From Bacillota bacterium (lineage in GTDB: Bacteria; Bacillota; Bacilli; Alicyclobacillales; Alicyclobacillaceae): a stretch of 32,362 bases of DNA. The stretch lies in NCBI GenBank assembly GCA_021799255.1, contig JAJZAV010000009.1, positions 1-32,362 of the forward strand, read 5' to 3'. The notes beneath the pieces were generated by a model that saw nothing but the letters and a program-made list of their open reading frames with translations, was not told the origin of the DNA and did not search any database. Positions 16,450 through 23,237 of the stretch are shown one piece after another (positions within the stretch are counted from its first letter, which is position 1; each line of letters starts with the position of its first letter). Position numbers and translations under genes: made by a program.

Positions 16450-17256
16450 CTAGAGCGCACGCGCGAGCAGCCTGCTTAGGTTGACGTCTGTGTACCTCAC
16501 GGTGCGTCCATCCACCCTTGAATCTCGCTCGCTGTCGATGTACAGTGCATCGACCAAATCCGTCGATGTGTAGCGGATGGTGAGGGTGTATGGACCCGGA
16601 ATCGTGTAGGGACGAAGACGACTCCTTGCGGCGATTGCCTCCTTGACGACGGTGGGGTATTCGTCATACACCGCCTTAGGAGCCTTAATCACTCCTGCGT
16701 GCCGCCCGTGTGCCCGTTTGGTCTCCAGCGTCGAAACGGCTTCGCCCAGTTGCTCGCGCGCCTCTGCACACGCCTTGTCATCGCCTGTCACGAGGATTAC
16801 CGGAACGCCGGTCAACCCGAACATGAGCGCGTCCAAACCGATTTCCCCCACCTCTTGTTCGCCTAGGCTGACGGACTGCCAGTTGAGGGAGGTCATGGTG
16901 TGATCGCGAATTGCCCTCGGGGTGCCCGCCCTTGCGTGATAGCCAAGCAGAATGGCCCCGTCGAAGGTTTCGTCGAGCCCGGCGAACCGGTCGGCTCCGC
17001 GCCCGGGTCCAAGACAGTAGCGAGCGGCTTTGTGCAGACGATTCAGACGAAGGTTCAACCCAGCGTAGTGCGCGTCCTTTACCACAATCTCGTCAACACC
17101 TGCGCTCACAAGAGCGTCCACCATCGCGTTCACCTCGTCCGTTAGGAGATCCCGACCTTCGTCGTAAAGCCGTTCCCCCGGGATGAGTTGGTCGCGGGAC
17201 ACAATCCCTGCGATGCCTTCCATGTCCGCACTGACGTACACTTTCGTGATAACCAC
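16450..17256 (-). CDS. M55-family D-aminopeptidase (DppA-like)
   Basis: A 268-residue zinc peptidase of the DppA family. Its ligands line up well with the known Bacillus enzyme: Asp11 and Glu13 in SADMEG, His63 in DAHY, His107 in GYHA and Glu138 in GEIGLDA, plus the RDHT segment near residue 119. Characterised members are self-compartmentalising decamers in the cytoplasm that cut D-Ala-D-Ala and similar D-amino acid peptides. It starts at a GTG at 17256, with a weak ribosome site, 18 bases after the isomerase gene. Finding it inside an amino-sugar operon next to an oligopeptide importer suggests the imported compound carries D-amino acids, as cell-wall material does. Some M55 proteins have uncharacterised substrates. 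Confidence 0.9.
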   Translation of the reverse strand: MVITKVYVSADMEGIAGIVSRDQLIPGERLYDEGRDLLTDEVNAMVDALVSAGVDEIVVKDAHYAGLNLRLNRLHKAARYCLGPGRGADRFAGLDETFDGAILLGYHARAGTPRAIRDHTMTSLNWQSVSLGEQEVGEIGLDALMFGLTGVPVILVTGDDKACAEAREQLGEAVSTLETKRAHGRHAGVIKAPKAVYDEYPTVVKEAIAARSRLRPYTIPGPYTLTIRYTSTDLVDALYIDSERDSRVDGRTVRYTDVNLSRLLARAL

Positions 17257-17274
17257 CCCACTATCGCGTTTAAA

Positions 17275-18129
17275 TCAAAGGTCTCTCAACAACTCGACGA
17301 GCCCCGCGAGCGCTTCTTCACAGCCCTGCTTCTTTGTCCCTCCGTCCGGGACGTAGTGGGGCTCTAGCGTGAAGAGACCTTGATACCCGTCGTCGACGAG
17401 CATGGCCAACTGCTTCCCAAACGGCACGGACCCGCGTCCAATGGGCAGGCATTCCGGGTGGCCCGCTGAGTTGATCCGAGCGTCCTTTAGGTGAACGTGC
17501 TTTATCACGCTGCGCACCCGGCAGTACCCCTCCAAAGGAGACTCCTTTCCCCCGTACACCTCGTTGCCTGGGTCCCACAGCGCTGAGAGGGACGGGCTGT
17601 TCACCGTGCGGATGATGTCCGCGATTTCTCCCGCAAAGCCCCCATTGCATGTCGGTTCATTTTCCAACAGGAGTGTGACCCCGGCGGACTCTGCCATTTC
17701 GCTGGCGCGTGTAAGGTGGCGGGAGATTTCTTGCGCACAAGAGGAAGGATCCTGTTCCCGCCAAAACGAGAACACGCGAATTTTGTTGGTCCCGAGCAGT
17801 CGAGCGACGGTGAGCGCTCGTTCGAGCAACAGAAAGTGCTGCAACACGGTCCCCTCGGACGCTCCGAACATGTCCCCACGTGCGATCACGCGCGCAGGGT
17901 GAAGTGCGCATTTGAATACCGGCGACGCCAGGCAGGAGACGAACAAGCCATGCTCGTGTACCCGCTGTCGGATGGAGACAATCTCATCGTCGCCAAGAGA
18001 CAGTACGTTTGATCCGCCCACGGACCTGATCTCAACGTGGGATAGCCCATGCTTTGCAGCAAAGTCGAGTCCCTCGTTCAGGTCGTCGGAGACTTCGTCA
18101 GTAATGATTCCTAGCCGCTCCAGCACCAC
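17275..18129 (-). CDS. Sugar phosphate isomerase/epimerase-like TIM barrel protein
   Basis: A 284-residue xylose-isomerase-like barrel with the metal-site strands in order: TLLLENEP (Glu), ALWDPGNEVY (Asp), KHVHLKDA (His) and LFTLEPHYVP (Glu), plus PIGRGSVPFGK before the last strand. Members isomerise, epimerise or dehydrate sugars and keto-sugars; several 3-keto-glycoside pathways pair such barrels with Gfo/Idh/MocA dehydrogenases, which fits the two genes just upstream. The GTG at 18129 is preferred because GAGGGGG lies 7 bases upstream; the ATG at 18168 has no ribosome site. The substrate is unknown. It is a different sequence from the partial barrel at the left edge of the window. Confidence 0.85.
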   Translation of the reverse strand: MVLERLGIITDEVSDDLNEGLDFAAKHGLSHVEIRSVGGSNVLSLGDDEIVSIRQRVHEHGLFVSCLASPVFKCALHPARVIARGDMFGASEGTVLQHFLLLERALTVARLLGTNKIRVFSFWREQDPSSCAQEISRHLTRASEMAESAGVTLLLENEPTCNGGFAGEIADIIRTVNSPSLSALWDPGNEVYGGKESPLEGYCRVRSVIKHVHLKDARINSAGHPECLPIGRGSVPFGKQLAMLVDDGYQGLFTLEPHYVPDGGTKKQGCEEALAGLVELLRDL

Positions 18130-18195
18130 CTTGTGTCCCCCTCGCGTGTAGGCGCCGCTTGTTCGCATATGGCGCCCGCAATTTGAAAATGAAGG

Positions 18196-19107
18196 CTACA
18201 ATTCGACGATGCTGCCAGTGACTCGGCTCTCGTTGGCGCATTCGATGAAACGAATGACCTGTTTTGTCTCCTCTTCATCGATGGGCGAGGCCTTGGTTCG
18301 GAAGAAACGGATGATTTCCTCCAACAGGCTCGCGTAAAAAGGTTTTTCGCTCCCGGAGATGTCCACGGCTCTGGTTGTCGATTCGCGGTGCACGAGTGCG
18401 CCGAAGTGGTAACTCCCCGTTCGATTGCCCCGGATGGTTCCTATGCGTCCGTTTGCCCACTCTCCTATGACGATATCGTGCTTCTCGTTCGTGACGCTGC
18501 GCACGCGAAGGCAGTCTTTGCCCAGGGCTGCGAACAGGATTTCGGCGGTGTGGATTCCGTACCAGAAGAGCCCCGGTTGAGTCGGTTCTATGGCCATCGG
18601 ACCGTATGCGTCGCAACCGGTGATCTGACCGCCTTCGGCCTGCGGGTCGTGTGACGTGGCTTCGACGAACGGCTGGGCATACCGGAGTGCTGAAGTGCTC
18701 ATGATGGGCGTGCCGTGTCGATGGGCCATTTCCACCATTGCGTCTGCTTCTTTGGACGAAAGTGCAAAAGGCTTGTCGACGAAAATGGGTTTCCCGTACG
18801 GAACGACCTCTGCGAGTTGTTCCGGATGAACGCGTCCGTCTACGGATTCGAGAAGAATCGCGTCGCAGGCCCTGGCAACGTCACTACAACGTTCGACGAT
18901 GCCAACGTCGTACTTACTACGAAGTTCATCCGTGTACTGAGCAACGCGGTTGGCGCTCAGTTCAAAGTCTTTGGAGCCACCAGGGTACGCGACGACTACC
19001 TTACCCCCTGGCACGTGGTACGGGTGGTCCTGTGCGTGAAGAAGTTCAGTAAACGCGGTGACGTGAGATGTATCAAGGCCAATGATTCCTATTTTCAGCG
19101 GCTCCAC
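18196..19107 (-). CDS. Gfo/Idh/MocA-family oxidoreductase, short variant (dehydrogenase 3)
   Basis: A 303-residue member, shorter than its neighbours. The Rossmann start is KIGIIGLDTSHVTAF, where the second glycine position and following residues differ from GxGxxG; the motif normally written EKP reads VDKPFA, keeping the lysine. The C-terminal domain includes PGLFWYGIHTAEILFAAL, with the active-site histidine, and GRIGTIRGNRTGSYHFGA. It starts at a GTG at 19107 behind AAAGGTGG. The family uses a nucleotide cofactor to oxidise or reduce a sugar hydroxyl; the modified motifs suggest a distinct subgroup, possibly acting on an unphosphorylated glycoside. It lies between dehydrogenase 4 and the TIM-barrel gene in one operon. 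Confidence 0.85.
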   Translation of the reverse strand: MEPLKIGIIGLDTSHVTAFTELLHAQDHPYHVPGGKVVVAYPGGSKDFELSANRVAQYTDELRSKYDVGIVERCSDVARACDAILLESVDGRVHPEQLAEVVPYGKPIFVDKPFALSSKEADAMVEMAHRHGTPIMSTSALRYAQPFVEATSHDPQAEGGQITGCDAYGPMAIEPTQPGLFWYGIHTAEILFAALGKDCLRVRSVTNEKHDIVIGEWANGRIGTIRGNRTGSYHFGALVHRESTTRAVDISGSEKPFYASLLEEIIRFFRTKASPIDEEETKQVIRFIECANESRVTGSIVEL

Positions 19108-19158
19108 GTTCCGTCGCCACCTTTCGTTGTGGTTATATTCAGGCGTCTAGCAAACCAG

Positions 19159-20250
19159 TCAGTGCCCGGACGAAATGGGGGTGTAGGAAAAGCGTTCGTT
19201 TTGTCGGAAGCAAGCCTCCATGACAGCTATCTGTTGGCGGACTTCCGGCAGCGTGACCACCAATGGAGTCCCGTTTGTGAGCGTCTCGTAGAGCATGTCG
19301 TAGTAGGATAGGGTCATCGTCAAGAACAGGTTTCGACCCATATCCTCTGGGATATCCCAAGACTCTTCGTACCAACGCAGTTGCTCCTGGCAGTAAGCAG
19401 GAGTGCCGTCCGCGTTCGCAAGGGGAGCGGTGATGAGTTCGTGGGATGCCGACTCTTCCGGTTTGAAGAACCGCCATGAAAGATGCGAAGTATTGCCCAT
19501 CAGCCCCCCCTTGGTACCTTGGATGTGGTAGGTGAAAAGCGGGTACGTGGAACACGAAGAGATCTCCACGTCCACGTTGGGCCTTCCTTCGCCGTACAAA
19601 ACCAGTTTTACGTAGTCCTCGGCATCACCGTATGAGTTTGCCGAGTCCATTCGGCAGAAGACGTTCGGCATGACGTCGGTTCCGAATAGTTGCAATGCTT
19701 GGTCCACGGGATGCGGTCCGGTGTTCAGGAGATTGCCACCGTTCATCGAACGTAGCGTTTGCCAGTCCCAACGCCTGGCGAAGCCATTGTAGGCGATGCT
19801 AGCCTGCACAATTCGACCCAATACGCCAGATTGGATGACTTCCCGCAGTTTCACAAAGGCGGGAGAAAAGCGAGACTGTTGGAACACAGCAAGCATTTTC
19901 CCCGCCGTTCTCGCCGCGTCGATTAGGGCATCGACTTGGGAGGTGTAGCGTGCAACCGGTTTCTCACTGAGGACGTTAAATCCGGCCCGAAGGAACTCCA
20001 TCGACACGGGTACGTGCAGCGCACTTGGCAACGCGTTGACAACCAAGTCAATGTCCTGGCGTGGCAGAAGAGCCTGGTAGCTAGAGTAGGTGTCGCATCC
20101 GTACTCCCGGGCGGCCCGATCCCGCCTTTGTGGATCCTCGTCAACCAGCGCGACGATTTCATATTTCCCTGGCATTTGGGCAAGAGAACTCGCGTGAATA
20201 TCGCGACCGCTGCGTCCCTGCCCCAGAATGGCAACTTTCACTGTGCCCAT
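19159..20250 (-). CDS. Gfo/Idh/MocA-family NAD(P)-dependent sugar dehydrogenase (dehydrogenase 4)
   Basis: A 363-residue protein with VKVAILGQGRSGRDIHASSL at the N-terminus, LSEKPVA near residue 95 and the active-site stretch NGGNLLNTGPHPVDQALQLFG near residue 185, all normal for the family. It is the first gene of the operon running through dehydrogenase 3, the isomerase, M55 peptidase, ROK repressor, nagB and nagA. The ATG at 20250 has AAAGGAG 8 bases upstream; the open frame continues to 20295 through the operator-like box and is not used. A probable promoter lies at 20330-20358. The family includes NAD-dependent glycosidases and 3-dehydrogenases; the exact reaction here is unknown. Confidence 0.9.
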   Translation of the reverse strand: MGTVKVAILGQGRSGRDIHASSLAQMPGKYEIVALVDEDPQRRDRAAREYGCDTYSSYQALLPRQDIDLVVNALPSALHVPVSMEFLRAGFNVLSEKPVARYTSQVDALIDAARTAGKMLAVFQQSRFSPAFVKLREVIQSGVLGRIVQASIAYNGFARRWDWQTLRSMNGGNLLNTGPHPVDQALQLFGTDVMPNVFCRMDSANSYGDAEDYVKLVLYGEGRPNVDVEISSCSTYPLFTYHIQGTKGGLMGNTSHLSWRFFKPEESASHELITAPLANADGTPAYCQEQLRWYEESWDIPEDMGRNLFLTMTLSYYDMLYETLTNGTPLVVTLPEVRQQIAVMEACFRQNERFSYTPISSGH

Positions 20251-20276
20251 CGTGTTTGCTCCTTTCGGCTGTGAGA

Positions 20277-20339
20277 GACCTAGTGCACCATCCAATACTG
20301 CAATTTGTCATTGTCTAGGACTAACTTGAACACTAGGTC
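20277..20339. repeat. Inverted pair of 13-bp boxes (candidate operator)
   Basis: The core GACCTAGTG at 20277-20285 recurs exactly as CACTAGGTC at 20331-20339; extended outward, 12 of 13 bases agree (GAGAGACCTAGTG against GAGTGACCTAGTG). One copy overlaps the likely -10 box and the other lies in the leader, 45 bases away. A repressor of the operon, such as the ROK protein, could bind both. Confidence 0.5.
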
Positions 20340-20358
20340 ACTCTGAGGCGTAAGTCAA
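20330..20358 (-). promoter_or_regulatory. Probable promoter of the dehydrogenase 4 - nagA operon
   Basis: Minus strand TTGACT (20358-20353), a 17-base spacer and TAGTGT (20335-20330). The -35 box is good, the -10 box is weak and lies inside one of the inverted boxes, as expected for a repressed promoter. Confidence 0.45.
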
Positions 20359-20493
20359 TCTTTTTTCGTGTGCGAGAAAAGGGGCTGATTGTATTGCAAT
20401 GTCTTTCTCAAGGGAAAGAGCGTGCGGGGTATTTTGCAGAGGAAGGGATAGGAGGATCTCGTCATGCGCCTTTCGCAAGGAAACGCACCTGTC

Positions 20494-20525
20494 AAAACGG
20501 GCGCACCCACTGAAGGGTGCGCCCG
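20494..20525 (-). terminator. Intrinsic terminator of the rpsF-ssb-rpsR operon
   Basis: A perfect 11-bp G+C-rich stem (20498-20508 with 20515-20525) with a 6-base loop, followed on the minus strand by TTTT. It lies about 30 bases after the rpsR stop and isolates the ribosomal operon from the sugar locus. Confidence 0.9.
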
Positions 20526-20556
20526 TACAAGCTGGATTCTGCGCTTGCGATTCGAA

Positions 20557-20787
20557 TTATTCGGTGGTGTAAGCCATCAGTGCAATTTGACGCGCACGTT
20601 TGATGGCAACCGTCACTTGACGTTGGTGACGGGCACAGTTTCCGGAAATGCGGCGCGGAAGAATCTTCCCTCTATCGGTCAAATACTTGGACAGCCTTCC
20701 GACATCCTTATAGTCAGCGGTCTGAATCTTGTCGACGCAGAACTGACACACCTTGCGACGTTTTCCGCCTCGTCCTTTACGTGGCAT
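20557..20787 (-). CDS. rpsR: 30S ribosomal protein S18
   Basis: A 76-residue basic protein with the S18 core: [42 protein letters not shown] and the C-terminal [19 protein letters not shown]. It binds next to S6 on the platform of the small subunit. It keeps the CxxC and the later cysteine typical of zinc-binding (C+) S18 proteins: CQFC near residue 14 and NCARH near residue 51. The ATG follows GAGGGGTGA. It is the last gene of the S6-Ssb-S18 operon, 36 bases after ssb, and is followed by a strong terminator; in Bacillus the next genes differ, so the sugar locus may be a lineage-specific neighbour. Confidence 0.98.
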   Translation of the reverse strand: MPRKGRGGKRRKVCQFCVDKIQTADYKDVGRLSKYLTDRGKILPRRISGNCARHQRQVTVAIKRARQIALMAYTTE

Positions 20788-20823
20788 ATTGGTTCACCCC
20801 TCACGGCCGATTTGAAGGCCTGA

Positions 20824-21294
20824 TCAAAATGGCAGATCATCATCTGAAATGTCGATGGTTTGACTATCGTCTGCGAACGGATCATCGTCAAATTGGGGCT
20901 GGTTCGTTCGTGCTGGCTCCGGTCTTTGTCGATTTTGCGTCGGGGGACTGGACGAAGGGCCACCCATAGGCTGGTCTCCGCGGTCGAGAAAACGCACGGT
21001 TTCCGCAACGACCTCGGCTACGCGCACCTTTTGTCCTTCCCGATTCTCATAGGTTCGGATTTGCAATCGCCCGTCGACGGCTGCAAGGCGCCCTTTGTGC
21101 AAATACTGCGCACATGTCTCCGCCTGCTTCTGCCACACGACAATGTTGATAAAATCCGTTTCCCGCTCGCCGTTCTGGTTCGTCCGCTGCCTGTCCACAG
21201 CCAGCGAAAACGTTGCTACGGCAGTTCCAGAATTCGTGTACCGTAACTCTGGATCTTGCGTTAACCTTCCAATCAAAACGATCCGGTTTAGCAC
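20824..21294 (-). CDS. ssb: Single-stranded DNA-binding protein
   Basis: A 156-residue Ssb. Residues 1-105 form the OB fold (MLNRIVLIGRLTQDPELRY, FSLAVDR, TDFINIVVWQKQAE, GRLAAVDGRLQIRTYE), followed by a flexible Pro/Gln/Arg-rich linker and the acidic tail ending DDDLPF, the docking site for replication and repair partners. It binds single-stranded DNA as a tetramer at the replication fork. It starts at a GTG behind GGAGGGG, 22 bases after rpsF. Position between rpsF and rpsR is the normal one in Bacillota and couples its synthesis to ribosome production. Confidence 0.98.
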   Translation of the reverse strand: MLNRIVLIGRLTQDPELRYTNSGTAVATFSLAVDRQRTNQNGERETDFINIVVWQKQAETCAQYLHKGRLAAVDGRLQIRTYENREGQKVRVAEVVAETVRFLDRGDQPMGGPSSSPPTQNRQRPEPARTNQPQFDDDPFADDSQTIDISDDDLPF

Positions 21295-21316
21295 AACTAC
21301 CCCTCCAGACGAATGA

Positions 21317-21604
21317 CTATTCGCCCAAGCGCACTGTCAAGAAACGAAGCACGGCGTCTTCGATTTTCATGACGCGTTCCAGCTCGTGAGTCAGGTCCGT
21401 GTCGGTGGAAAACTGCATCAACACGTAATAACCTTCGCGATAGTCATTGATCTCGTACGCCAAACGGCGTTTCCCCATTTCCTGGACCTGATCAATCTGA
21501 CCACCGTGATCTGTCACGAGGGATTGGTACTTCGTCACCAGTTCGGAAGTCTGTTCAGCCTCCAAATCCGGCTTCAGAACATACATGGTTTCATACTGGC
21601 GCAT
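21317..21604 (-). CDS. rpsF: 30S ribosomal protein S6
   Basis: A 95-residue protein with the S6 pattern [37 protein letters not shown] and the end [11 protein letters not shown]. It pairs with S18 on the small-subunit platform. The ATG at 21604 is chosen because an ideal AAGGAGGTGA lies just upstream; the open frame extends to 21694 without similarity. The 70-base leader contains a GC-rich hairpin around 21636-21656 with a CCG near its apex, in the place where many bacteria carry the S6:S18-binding autoregulatory element; I could not establish that the consensus is met. Confidence 0.98.
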   Translation of the reverse strand: MRQYETMYVLKPDLEAEQTSELVTKYQSLVTDHGGQIDQVQEMGKRRLAYEINDYREGYYVLMQFSTDTDLTHELERVMKIEDAVLRFLTVRLGE

Positions 21605-21684
21605 CCCTTGGTCACCTCCTTTTGGACTGTGGCCCCGCCTCGAGGACGGAGCAAGGTTGGGCATAAAAAACGTGCCAAGTATAT

Positions 21685-21713
21685 ATAGTACCACTTTGGT
21701 GGCTTGGGCACAA
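21685..21713 (-). promoter_or_regulatory. Promoter of the rpsF-ssb-rpsR operon
   Basis: Minus strand TTGTGC (21713-21708), a 17-base spacer and TACTAT (21690-21685), giving a leader of about 75 bases before rpsF. Confidence 0.55.
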
Positions 21714-21780
21714 GGTTCACATTACAATCAGAGCTTGTCTCAGGAGAGGGTGGTGCACCGTGATCCGCCACCCTGCCAAA

Positions 21781-21829
21781 GGGGCCGTTGACCATCTCCA
21801 GCATGGCGTGGCTGGTCACGGCGGTCCCC
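21781..21829 (-). terminator. Long imperfect hairpin after ychF
   Basis: GGGACCGCCGTGACCA on the minus strand can pair with TGGTCAACGGCCCC across an 18-base loop. It lies some 40 bases after the ychF stop and is followed by only CTTT, so it is a weak terminator candidate. Confidence 0.35.
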
Positions 21830-21869
21830 TGCATCCTTGGTTCCGTGAAAGCAAACCACTTGGGAACTT

Positions 21870-22970
21870 CTATACGTTGAATCGGAAGTGCATAACGTCC
21901 CCGTCCTGCACTACGTAGTCCTTACCTTCGAGCCGCAACTTCCCCGCTTCGCGGGCGGCGACGTATCCGCCGGTCGCGACGAGATCATCGTAGTGAACCA
22001 CTTCGGCTCGAATGAACCCCCGTTCAAAGTCGGTGTGGATCACGCCGGCTGCTTGTGGCGCCTTTGTTCCCTGACGGATGGTCCACGCGCGGACTTCCGG
22101 TTCCCCGGCCGTAAAGTATGTGGCAAGTCCAAGCAAGTGGTACGCCGAGTGGATGAGCCTATCCAGGCCGGCCTCCTTGAGCCCCAGTTCGGACAGAAAC
22201 GCGGTGCGGTCTTCACCCTCCAGCTCGGCAATCTCCGCTTCCAATTGAGCACAGATGGGGACAACTTCAGCCCCTTCGTTGTTGGCGCGTTCCACCACGG
22301 CCTTTACATATGGATTTCCCTTCGCGTCGGCCACGTCGTCTTCGCCAACGTTGGCCGCGTATAGCACTGGCTTGGTCGTCAGTAGGTGCATGTCCCGCAG
22401 GAGCGCGCCCTCTTCATCGTTCAACTGAACGCTGCGTGCTGGTTTTCCATCGGATAGGGCGGCGTCCAATCTCTCTAGGGCTGAAAGTTCGATGGCATAA
22501 CGTTTGTCGCCAGATTTCAGGTTCTTCCTTGCCCGGTCTAGGCGACGAACCACCGTATCGAGGTCGGCCAAAACGAGTTCAAGTTCGATGGTTTCAATAT
22601 CCCGGACAGGATCTACGCTTCCCGAGACGTGAGTTACATCGCCGTTTTCAAAGCAACGCACTACGTGAACGATGGCGTCCACCTCGCGAATATGACCGAG
22701 GAACTTATTTCCCAGCCCTTCGCCTTTGCTTGCCCCGGCTACGAGCCCTGCAATGTCGACGAATTCAAAGGCTGTCGGGACGATACGCTTGGGGTGAACT
22801 ATCTCTGCGAGACCTTGGAGGCGTGGGTCTGGCACCTCGACGACTCCAACGTTCGGGTCAATGGTACAAAACGGGTAATTGGCAGCTTCTGCGCCAGCCC
22901 GTGTGATAGCGTTGAAAAGCGTTGATTTGCCGACGTTCGGCAGTCCTACAATGCCTGCCTGCAATGGCAT
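21870..22970 (-). CDS. ychF: Redox-regulated ATPase/GTPase YchF (Obg family)
   Basis: A 366-residue P-loop protein: [18 protein letters not shown] (residues 6-23), [41 protein letters not shown], then a coiled-coil insertion (about 130-200), and the C-terminal TGS-like domain with [36 protein letters not shown]. The NKxD motif of GTPases is replaced, as in all YchF proteins, which prefer ATP. It binds the ribosome and affects stress responses. The ATG at 22970 follows AAAGAGGTG; the longer frame to 23216 includes the promoter and is not used. Its own promoter lies at 23002-23030. Confidence 0.97.
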   Translation of the reverse strand: MPLQAGIVGLPNVGKSTLFNAITRAGAEAANYPFCTIDPNVGVVEVPDPRLQGLAEIVHPKRIVPTAFEFVDIAGLVAGASKGEGLGNKFLGHIREVDAIVHVVRCFENGDVTHVSGSVDPVRDIETIELELVLADLDTVVRRLDRARKNLKSGDKRYAIELSALERLDAALSDGKPARSVQLNDEEGALLRDMHLLTTKPVLYAANVGEDDVADAKGNPYVKAVVERANNEGAEVVPICAQLEAEIAELEGEDRTAFLSELGLKEAGLDRLIHSAYHLLGLATYFTAGEPEVRAWTIRQGTKAPQAAGVIHTDFERGFIRAEVVHYDDLVATGGYVAAREAGKLRLEGKDYVVQDGDVMHFRFNV

Positions 22971-23001
22971 GACGACACCTCTTTTCCTCGTTGCAGTGCC
23001 C

Positions 23002-23030
23002 ATTATAGGAGATGGGCCCACGCGACACAA
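23002..23030 (-). promoter_or_regulatory. Promoter of ychF
   Basis: Minus strand TTGTGT (23030-23025), a 17-base spacer and a perfect TATAAT (23007-23002). A 10-bp palindrome ATCTATAGAT (23033-23042) lies immediately upstream of the -35 box. Confidence 0.65.
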
Positions 23031-23091
23031 TAATCTATAGATAATCCTCAGATATTGTGGCAAACTTAAAGGCGAAAGGAGGTGCAAATCC

Positions 23092-23205
23092 ATGTGGAAG
23101 CGATTGATGCGTCGCCTGCGGGTCCGTCGGTTGCCGACTAAAGGATTGGCATCGACTATGATTCCGCCGTCTAAGCAGTCTGCCCGCAATTCATTAGCAA
23201 GCTGA
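23092..23205 (+). CDS. Small cationic protein of 37 residues, unknown function
   Basis: A short plus-strand frame with an ideal ribosome site: GAAAGGAGGTG ends 7 bases before the ATG. It encodes a peptide beginning [14 protein letters not shown], very rich in Arg and Lys over the first 17 residues, followed by a Ser/Pro/Gln tail ending NSLAS and a TGA stop. The first 14 residues could form an amphipathic cationic helix. It lies between ychF and the yyaE-like gene, both on the other strand, and does not overlap either. I do not recognise a family. No clear sigma-A promoter is visible upstream. A real small gene (spore, membrane-binding or nucleic-acid binding peptide) is supported mainly by the ribosome site. 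Confidence 0.5.
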   Translation: MWKRLMRRLRVRRLPTKGLASTMIPPSKQSARNSLAS

Positions 23206-23237
23206 TTCCGATTCAAGGTTTTCGAAGTTCGAACGGT

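Larger units (their letters stand above)
20251..20556. other. 306-base intergenic region between the sugar locus and rpsR
   Basis: It holds the promoter and inverted boxes of the dehydrogenase 4 operon (20277-20358) and the rpsR terminator (20494-20525). A plus-strand frame opening at 20464 behind GGAGGATC runs through the terminator and antisense to rpsR, and is not called. I see nothing else in 20360-20490. Confidence 0.6.

Noticed and set aside
20464-20823. Plus-strand frame opening behind GGAGGATC
   Set aside because: It runs through the rpsR terminator hairpin and then antisense to rpsR; the ribosome-like site alone is not enough.
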